Source: Paralvinella palmiformis
Lineage: Eukaryota; Annelida; Polychaeta; Terebellida; Alvinellidae
NCBI GenBank assembly: GCA_025642065.1
Contig: JAODUP010001156.1
Coordinates: 60,104 to 124,103, forward strand
DNA: 64,000 bases
Reading direction: 5' to 3'
Shown: piece after piece, positions 56,761 through 64,000 of the stretch
How positions within the stretch are numbered: position 1 is the stretch's first letter
Layout: each line of letters starts with the position of its first letter
The notes under the pieces: model-generated
The model's database searches: none
What the model saw: only the letters and a program-made list of their open reading frames with translations
Told to the model about the DNA's origin: nothing
Program-made: the position numbers and the translations under genes

Positions 56761-57541
56761 ATGCATGCCAACGTTTTGATGGTATTCTGCCTTATTCGGG
56801 CTTGTTCGGCCAAAACATTCGACCTCAGTAACAGCGGTATAACTTATTTTCCAAATTCCGTCTCATGGGTCGTCTCTTACATGAAGCTGGACCATAATTT
56901 GATCCGGCACGTCGATTACATCAAGCCTTATCCTTACTTGGCCATCTTCAACTTGCATGACAACCTTCTAACCCAATTTCCCAATTTTACCAACATCACC
57001 GACACGTTAACCGAGATATATTTGGGCAAGAACTGGATCAGATATATACCCTCGCAACTTATGGATATCCTTACTAATCTCACTATCCTAGAGATGAGCA
57101 ACAACCAGCTAACAATCATCCCGGATGTTCCAGGTCCAGCCCACACGCTTTACCGCCTGGATCTGGCGTCGAATGATTTTTCGGATTTTCCCGCTTTATC
57201 TCGGCTCGGGAGACGACTAGAAGATATGAATTTGGCGAACAATAGCATAACGGAAGTGAGGCTGGGACATCTAGAGCAGCTACCATCACTGAAGTCTCTG
57301 GATCTTTCCTTGAACAAGCTGTCGTCATTTCCTAACCTTTGCCTATACGCCGGGAACAGCGTTGACGTGTCTCTGAGTAGTAATCCATTGATATGTGATA
57401 GAAAGATGGCTTACGTGAAGCTAGCCGAAAATCAAGGAATACTAAACAGAACTGACGAGCTTACCTGTGTTCAGCCTCCACATCTTCAAAACACAGCTTG
57501 GACTGACATCGCCGTGTCAGATCTGTATGACCATTTCTCAG
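56761..57541 (+). CDS. LRR gene exon 1
   Basis: It holds the signal peptide, LRRs and LRR cap, ending DHFS plus G before the donor GTGAGA. Clean open frame of 260 codons with non-AT-biased composition. Confidence 0.85.
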
Positions 57542-57947
57542 GTGAGACTTAATACCAATATCAAAATGTATTTAATGATAATGGTAATAATAATAATACT
57601 TCTACTACTACTACCAATACCACTACTACTACTTCTACTATTACTGCTACAACAACAACTACTATTATTACTACTACTACTACTTCTACTATTACTGCTA
57701 CTACTGCTACAACAACTACTACTATTATTACTGCTGCTACTACTACTATTACTACCAATACTACTACTTATAATAATAATAATAATCACAATTGTGTTAC
57801 CAAGTGGCAACAAATAATTTAATAAATTGTGATAATAGGAAATAAACCAAGAAAATAATCCTAAGAGTAATTTGTGCTATAGATAAAAAGTCAATGGCGA
57901 AGTTAAATATCATCCTAACAGTCAATATTTATAATGCGTAAATGATA

Positions 57948-58022
<75 letters not shown>

Positions 58023-58322
58023 GCTTATTATCTATGTCATAGTTAAACATGATTTCCTCTCATAATCGTAGATAACAGGATAGAGTTACTTTCCTGTCAC
58101 ATCACCGACATAGCCAACATGAGATGTACTTTGTTGACCGTCATCACCGAACTTCAAACACCGTCTATGGTCAGGTGTGCTATGATGTGTCTCAGCCAAC
58201 CGAACTGTCTAGTTTATGCCTTTCTGGCAGACACTTCAACCTGTACCCTGATAGGAGCGGATCACAACAGTGACGAAGTCGACGGGCTGGAACATCTAAA
58301 CCGGATGTTTATGTTCTGCTGA
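56761..58322 (+). CDS. Secreted leucine-rich-repeat protein with PAN/apple-like C-terminal region
   Basis: Exons 56761-57541 and 58072-58322 join in phase 1 to 343 residues. Residues 1-17 (MHANVLMVFCLIRACSA) look like a signal peptide. Then come about nine LRRs (for example LEMSNNQLTIIP, LDLASNDFSDFP, LDLSLNKLSSFP) and an LRR C-terminal cap (NPLICDRKMAYVKLAENQ to LTCVQPP). Exon 2 adds a cysteine-rich segment (VRCAMMCLSQPNCLVYAF, then STCTLI) like the core of a PAN/apple domain. Four NxS/T sites are present, and there is no transmembrane segment, so secretion is expected. The open frame extends upstream of 56761 but has no ATG. I do not recognise a named orthologue; a ligand-binding or immune role would be a guess. 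Confidence 0.8.
57585..57785 (+). repeat. (TAC)n/(TAT)n trinucleotide array
   Basis: About 200 bp of ACT/TAC/ATT triplets in the LRR gene intron, just after the donor. It is open in several frames, giving spurious poly-Leu or poly-Ser proteins. Confidence 0.95.
57951..58018 (+). repeat. Long (TA)n microsatellite
   Basis: About 33 TA units in the LRR gene intron, about 50 bp from the acceptor. Confidence 0.97.
58072..58322 (+). CDS. LRR gene exon 2
   Basis: The acceptor is AATCGTAG; the phase matches exon 1. It encodes DNRIELLSCHITDIANMRC and the PAN-like core, seven Cys in all, ending MFMFC with TGA at 58320-58322. Confidence 0.75.
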
Positions 58323-58362
58323 ATATATGACGACGTTTTACCGATTATTTTAACGAATGGAT

Positions 58363-58530
58363 GATTGATTGATTGATTGATTGGGTGATTGATTGATTGA
58401 TTGATTGAAGTTTTACGGGCCGCTTTTGTGCGCATGGTAGGCTAAATGGGCCGAACTACCTCCAAATGTAATGAAGCGAAGTCGAAGATGAAACACCCTT
58501 CAGATATGCCGAGCCAAGATTCTTAAATTA
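58363..58530 (-). repeat. (GATT)n plus truncated SINE family 1
   Basis: A GATT run is followed by GTTTTACGGGCCGCTTTTGT, ATGGGCCGAACTACCTCC and GATGAAACACCC. It lacks the tRNA-like end. Confidence 0.8.
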
Positions 58531-59308
58531 TTGCTATGCTTTAACATTTCATTTTCTTTTATAACTCAAACACCTCCCAACTCTGTACTTCAACCTTTGA
58601 TCTCCGTCTAATGTTCACGTTTGTCATCCGGTATGTCGACAAATTATTCGGGAAATACCTTCCCCTCACGTCATATTCTATATTCCCCCATTGTTTATTT
58701 TGCCAAGTTGCCGTACAAATCGCTACATGGAGCGATTTAGTTTGCCGTATCCGGATCGATACGAAGCCCAAGGAGAAATCGTATGGCGTATCCGGACACA
58801 TGGGGGCGCTCTCGTCTGTTTACATATGCATTTCTATTTTCCCGTATCCTCATGCCACGTATATGGAACGCATGCGTTAATTTAATTGGCTGCTTGTCAT
58901 TCGGCCAATCAGGGTCGTTCGGAGCTGTAGTTAAAACGACGGTGTCACAGAGAAGCCATGCACGATTGCTGGCTGTATGACAAGCTTGGGCTTAACCATG
59001 TGAAAACAACATAAGTTAATCTGAAATGCCTGTTTATTTGACTAATAATAGCAGCAACATCTGAAGTAGTGTTTCAACACACTTTCCTTACATGTTCATA
59101 GAACCAATAAATCATCAATCACCCGATTTTATTTCAGCTTTTATGTACAGTTTCCTGTTTTACAATGTACATGTACTGAGAAAATAAATTTTCATTAATT
59201 TTAAAACACTCATACTCACACTGTAACCAAGTTATCTCCTTAGTTACTTGTAGGCAATCGATTGACACAAGTCCGGTGATATTTCACTAACCTAATTTAT
59301 ACACTAAC
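58531..59308. other. Intergenic, no gene recognised
   Basis: Several overlapping short open frames at 58559-58980 have no family features. Confidence 0.5.
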
Positions 59309-59996
59309 AAATAAAAATAAAATAAATATGAGAATCAATTGTCTCAAACAATACAAAACACGTACTTCTCGTTGTGATGAGATCAACCGAAATAAAATAA
59401 ATATGAGAATCAATTGTCTCAAACAATACAAAACACGTACTTCTCGTTGTGATGAGATCAACCAAAATAAAATAAATATGAGAATCAATTGTCTCAAACA
59501 ATACAAAAAAACTTCTCGTTGTGAATCAACCGAAATAAAATAAATATGAGAATCAATTGTCTCAAACAATACAAAACACGTACTTCTCTTGTGATAACAT
59601 AACCGAAATAAAATAAATATGAGAATCAATTGTCTCAAACAATACAAAACACGTACTTCTCGTTGTGATGAGATCAACCAAAATAAAATAAATATGAGAA
59701 TCAATTGTCTCAAACAATACAAAACACGTACTTCTCCTTGTGATAACATAACCGAAATAAAATAAATATGAGAATCAATTGTCTCAAACAATACAAAACA
59801 CGTACTTCTCGTTGTGATGAGATCAACCGAAATAAAATAAATATGAGAATCAATTGTCTCAAACAATACAAAACACGTACTTCTCGTTGTGATGAGATCA
59901 ACCGAAATAAAATAAATATGAGAATCAATTGTCTCAAACAATACAAAACACGTACTTCTCCTTGTGATAACATAACCGAAATAAAATAAATATGAA
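59309..59996 (+). repeat. Minisatellite, 75-bp unit, 9 copies
   Basis: The unit contains ATGAGAATCAATTGTCTCAA, ACAATACAAAACACGTAC and GAGATCAACCGAAATAAAAT. Copies start with ATGAGAATC near 59328, 59403, 59478, 59546 and so on. Several copies have small deletions (one lacks CACGTAC bases; others read CTTGTGATAACATAACC). The period is 25 codons, so both strands show long open frames without gene meaning. Confidence 0.96.
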
Positions 59997-60024
59997 ACCC
60001 CGAGACTGGCCCGTCTTTTTGTTT

Positions 60025-60135
60025 TGATATTCGGGGAGAAACCCCAGGCTGTTGCTTATTCAGTACAGCCTCTATGTTAGAGTGGATGAGAAAACACCTC
60101 CCCCACCACTCACAGGGGAGCAGTACCGAAATACC
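60025..60135 (-). repeat. SINE family 2, truncated copy
   Basis: GATATTCGGGGAGAAACCCC, CCTCTATGTTAGAGTGG and CCACCACTCACAGGGGAGCA, then it breaks into unrelated sequence. Confidence 0.8.
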
Positions 60136-60599
60136 CTCATGGCCGGTTAACGATTTGATTAATGTCAGGGATAATTAGTAATCGCCCGTTCGTGCCGCTT
60201 AACGGTTTGTGGCCAACCAAGTGTGGGGTCAAATGGATGTGAAATCATAGTGCTCCGATTGATTGATGTGCGAAAGAAGTTGGTGGTCACCCGTTCCGTG
60301 GAGCTTGGCGATTTGAGGCCAGCCGGTTGTTGAGTTTGGTTGGGTGTGTACTGTATTAATGTTTTCGTGGTGTGGGTTGAATGTGTGAAAGCTTTGTTAG
60401 TGAATGCCTGTAATGGTACAGCCAAGTCAGCGGAGATTGTATCAAGGTACATATGAGTCTCCACTGAACAACACGCTGATTGTATTTTGTTTGTTTTGTT
60501 GTTTAGGGAGAATCCCCAGCATGGTTCGATGTGCTGCCATTGCTGCTGCTGTACTCATTTTAGAGTTTAAACAATAGAAATTCTGTTTGTTTGTTTTGT

Positions 60600-60945
60600 T
60601 GTCCGGGGAGAATCCCCAGGCTGTCGCTTAATCAGCACAGCCTCTATGTTCGAGTGGTTGAGAAACCACCTCCCCCACCACTCACAGGGGGCAGTACGGA
60701 AAATGGAGCCGAAATACCCTGAGAGTGGTCACTGCCAAAGTGTTTTACGTCCTATGTTTTTTTACATCCCCCTTTATTTTAAATAATTCAGTGGAGACGG
60801 CAGTGCCATTTAACGTGGTCAGCCACCCACGATGTAGTGAATCGAGAAATTAATCTCTGGAAAGGTTTCGACCTCTTACGAGGTTCGGACCTGTGACCGT
60901 TGGCACCAAGTGCTGGCTGCTTAACACTAGCCCACCGGGTCTCAC
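60600..60945 (-). repeat. SINE family 2, near full length
   Basis: It runs from GTCCGGGGAGAATCCCCAGG to CGTTGGCACCAAGTGCTGGC and CTTAACACTAGCCCACCGGG. It is about 345 bp with the tRNA-like head at the right. Preceded by TTTAAACAATAGAAATTCTG, as is the copy at 62895. Confidence 0.9.
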
Positions 60946-61209
60946 TCTATGGCCCATCTGGGAGGCGTGGCTGCTTATGTTTGTTGTAGACTATACATTT
61001 TGGGTTACTTTATAACAACTGAGAATATAATATTAAGACAATGTATCATAATAAAATAAATATAATCTAGTCTCCATAAATAATATAACCATCTCACTAA
61101 ACTAATAATGTCCTCTTATAAGGATAACCAACTAATTGATCAACTTATCATATTATACAATGTAATTAGTTACATTTAATTAAGTAAATAGTGAAAAACA
61201 CACATACAA

Positions 61210-61218
<9 letters not shown>

Positions 61219-61253
<35 letters not shown>

Positions 61254-61254
61254 G

Positions 61255-61286
<32 letters not shown>
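61219..61286 (+). repeat. (TA)n then (TG)n microsatellite
   Basis: Alternating TA to about 61250, then TG. A second (TA)n run lies at 61872-61901. Confidence 0.95.
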
Positions 61287-61289
<3 letters not shown>

Positions 61290-61443
61290 TTAAGACATGA
61301 AGTCAGGTCAAACTTAACTTTTTCCATTATTGTCTTGTCTTGTCGCTGTATGGCACAGACTCTTACAGAGGGAGGTGGGGTATAATTTCAGGCAGGATTT
61401 ACGGCAGGACATATATGATTGTCTTGTGGATGATGGCTTATCG

Positions 61444-61761
61444 TCATATTATATATTTTGCTTTCTCTTCTGCGGGAAGGGAATTATGAACCGGGAGTAG
61501 TTCCTGTGCACTATTTTGGCGAATATTTAGTCCGGGGCATTCTATTAGGTAGAGGGTTGGGACAAAACGGTTTTGACATACATTACATATAGCGCGTCTA
61601 CCTGAAGTCTTAAAATTCTTGGAATAGAAGTACCATCTGAGTAGTCGGAGTTGGGTTTCTATAAATCTATTTAGGCACATCCTATGTTCTAGTATGGTAG
61701 TACTGAGATACCAAATACCAGTTGTAGTGGTGTAGTAGTCACTGAAAAGAATGTCTGTCAT
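61444..61761 (-). pseudogene. Possible LINE C-terminal remnant
   Basis: The minus-strand frame of 105 codons contains CNVCQNRFVPTLYLIECP, a CxxC...C pattern like the C-terminal knuckle of LINE proteins, preceded by a hydrophobic region. No RT domain is next to it. Confidence 0.4.
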
Positions 61762-61867
61762 TTTCTTGATCCTCCTTCAGATTTGTCTTCCTAGAACTCC
61801 AATAGTTTGCTCACTTGTATGTATAGTGTCAAGGTTTGTGGCTAAATTGGTAAGTCGGTCAGCTTCT

Positions 61868-61903
<36 letters not shown>

Positions 61904-62585
61904 GGATTTCTCCCCTAATGACCATCAGTGTGCTGTCTTAAAGACCCACATGGTCACATGGTCCAATCACAGTTGACTTGGCTTAACTCAGGCGGAAACG
62001 CCATAATACAATTGAATTATCATTTATATATTAAGAAGATAAGACATTAATATAATACACACTTAATCAAAGAAGTGTATATTTATCTGTAACAACCAAG
62101 TCAATCACAACAAGTAAATCAATAAAACAAACAAACTTAGCATGTTAGTTATAAGTTATAGAATACACATCAAAGATAAATTAAACTAAATCCTGTGGAT
62201 AAAATAATAATAATTGTTTCTATGTGATTCAACATTCACAGAAAGTTGGCAAGAAACTGTGAAGGATCATTAAGGGGCGCACTCTTAATTGACACAGGTG
62301 ACAGATACACTCTAAATACAAACAGACACCTGATATTAGGCCATAAATATACAAAATATTCAGCAAAAGATCATCAGATAACTAAATCCATACATGACAT
62401 TAATCACACAAAAGTTGTTTGAATTAATATTTGAATATGTTATGGGTATATGTGAAATGTTACATTCTAAGGGATATTCTTAATATTAATTTATATAATA
62501 TATTTTTGTGATATTAATAAAATAAAGGACTATAACTTTATTCAAGGACTTTCCATTTATAAGGCCATATGCAAACACACTGCAC

Positions 62586-62624
<39 letters not shown>

Positions 62625-62663
62625 GCGCGACCATCACACACACTAACACACACACACACACAC

Positions 62664-62700
<37 letters not shown>
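62586..62700 (+). repeat. (CA)n and (AT)n microsatellites
   Basis: CA runs at about 62590-62622 and 62645-62666, followed by an AT run to about 62696. Confidence 0.95.
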
Positions 62701-62703
<3 letters not shown>

Positions 62704-62894
62704 TACTTAAAGATACACACACGTACAAATGTATTCTTAATCAAGTTAATGAACACACAATTACATTTCTATGACTTATATAATAATCATTAGTAATTTC
62801 TACTAAGAAAACGTCACTCGATCATGTCCATGCCTCCAGAAGGTTCGATGTGCTGCCATTGTTGGTGTTGTACTCATTTTAGAGTTTAAACAAT

Positions 62895-63246
62895 AGAACT
62901 TATGTTTGTTTTGTTGTTCGGGGAGAATCCCCAGGCTCTCGCTTAATCAGCACAGACTCTAAGTTAGAGTGGCTGAGATACCTCCTCCCCCACCAATCAC
63001 AGGGGAGCAGTACGGAAAGATGGAGCCGAAATACCATGAGGGTGGTCACTGCCAGAGTGTTTTACTTCCTCATGGGATTTTTAACGTCCCCCTTTATTTT
63101 AAATAATTCAGTGGAGACGGCAGTGCCATTTAACGTGGTCGGCCACCCACGATGTAGTGAGCCGAGAAATTAATCCCTGGAAAAGTTTCGACCTCTTGTG
63201 GGGTTCGAACCTGTGACCGTTGGTACCGCTAAGCTACCGGAGCTCA
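62895..63246 (-). repeat. SINE family 2, near full length
   Basis: It runs from TTGTTCGGGGAGAATCCCCA to GGGTTCGAACCTGTGACCGT and ACCGCTAAGCTACCGGAGCT. The head at the right is a clear tRNA-like segment when reversed (GGTAGCTTAGCGGT). Confidence 0.92.
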
Positions 63247-63747
63247 CTAACTTCTGTAGATTGTCTTGAGCTGATATCATTGGATTATTCCTAATGTGGC
63301 GCAGCGTAGTGAATGATTAAAGAACTAACGAAAACGTGATCAATGTTTCACCCGCTGCTGCCGTCTAGCGGATTGGAAACACACGTACATTTGACGCAGG
63401 TCAGGTCGATCTTCTGTAATTAGAGGTAATATTTACTGAATTATTGATATTATTTAACATTAATATATGTAATATAATCAGTTAATATGAGTTACCTTAC
63501 AGAGAGTACAAAATTGATCGAAATTAATATAAATAAACTAGTTATTAGCGTATAAGTAAGGTAGACTGTTTGACATTGACGATTGTGACTTTATCTGGCA
63601 TACGTGATACGATGATATGACAGATTTCTGGTCACGTTCATTATTTAATGTTGAAAAATCGTTTATAATATGTTAAAATTGTATTATCTTATCATAATTA
63701 ATATTTTATAAGTATTAATCACTCGGTTATACTTTGGATCATCCGTT

Positions 63748-64000
63748 CTGGACTAATAATAATAATGTATATTTAATAAAGCGCCCTTACTAGCAGGAGC
63801 CATTCAAAGGCGCTGTACAAATAATATGTAATATAATAATACCCCAAATAATATGTCGGTAAAACCCTCTAATGATTTAAAAGATAATCATTATTTATCT
63901 GTGAAAGCAACGTTAAATAGGTGTGTTTTTAGAAGACTTAAAATTTCCAAGAGACGACGCATTTCTAATATTTGCCGGCAACTTATTCCACAAAGTGGGG
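63748..64000 (+). repeat. Dispersed repeat running off the right edge
   Basis: TAAAGCGCCCTTACTAGCAG and GAGCCATTCAAAGGCGCTGT are shared in inverse with 14883-14968. The continuation to 64000 (GGTGTGTTTTTAGAAGACTT, CAACTTATTCCACAAAGTGG) has the look of a SINE/LINE tail common in invertebrate genomes. Confidence 0.75.

Noticed and set aside
57467..57817. Poly-Leu, poly-Ser and poly-Val frames
   Set aside because: They are translations of the TAC/TAT triplet array in the LRR gene intron.
59297..59973. Long minus-strand open frames (up to 214 codons)
   Set aside because: They are produced by the 75-bp tandem repeat; the protein is a 25-residue repeat read in shifting frames with no domain.
63180..63246. 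tRNA gene
   Set aside because: The tRNA-like segment belongs to a SINE copy, with the family body directly attached and mismatched stems.

Overview
The window is AT-rich animal nuclear DNA: short exons with GT/AG introns, long introns, many microsatellites, and a dense layer of SINEs, MITEs, DNA-transposon relics and LINE/LTR debris. Intron style, repeat content and protein similarity suggest a lophotrochozoan, most likely a mollusc. That is inference; species cannot be read from the sequence. There are no bacterial, phage or CRISPR features.

Four host genes are supported. (1) Minus strand, 29094 to beyond position 1: the orthologue of RAB3GAP1, catalytic subunit of the Rab3 GTPase-activating complex. 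Eighteen exons could be placed with consistent splice phases (about 842 codons); the 3' end lies outside the window. (2) Plus strand, 29320-34364: a two-exon BCDIN3D-like RNA 5'-monophosphate methyltransferase. Its start is 225 bp from the proposed RAB3GAP1 start, so the two probably share a divergent promoter carrying ETS, CCAAT and CRE-like motifs. (3) Plus strand, 39242-40967: a two-exon C19orf12 orthologue. (4) Plus strand, 56761-58322: a two-exon secreted leucine-rich-repeat protein with a cysteine-rich PAN/apple-like tail and a good TATA box.

The rest is mainly repeats. The RAB3GAP1 introns hold a 28-29 bp minisatellite whose every unit looks like a 3' splice site, an inverted duplication, a Pogo/Tigger-type relic (16939-18409), and a hAT transposase relic split by a hAT-type MITE with an 8-bp target duplication (21032-21358). 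A Mutator-like element with about 130-bp terminal inverted repeats spans 26568-28902. The BCDIN3D intron holds MITE and SINE copies. Further right are a LINE relic (37690-38430), a 50-bp minisatellite (42651-42950), a Ty3/Gypsy relic (44392-46560), a 5.8-kb inverted-repeat element carrying two THAP-like fragments and a LINE 3' end (47827-53595), a 75-bp minisatellite (59309-59996) and a cluster of one tRNA-derived SINE family (60025-63246).

I found no clearly new multi-gene system. The items most worth a second look are the divergent promoter with its 12-nt first coding exon, the nested hAT insertion, the THAP-bearing inverted-repeat element, the splice-site-like minisatellite, and the LRR-PAN secreted protein. 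The four genes have no evident shared pathway.
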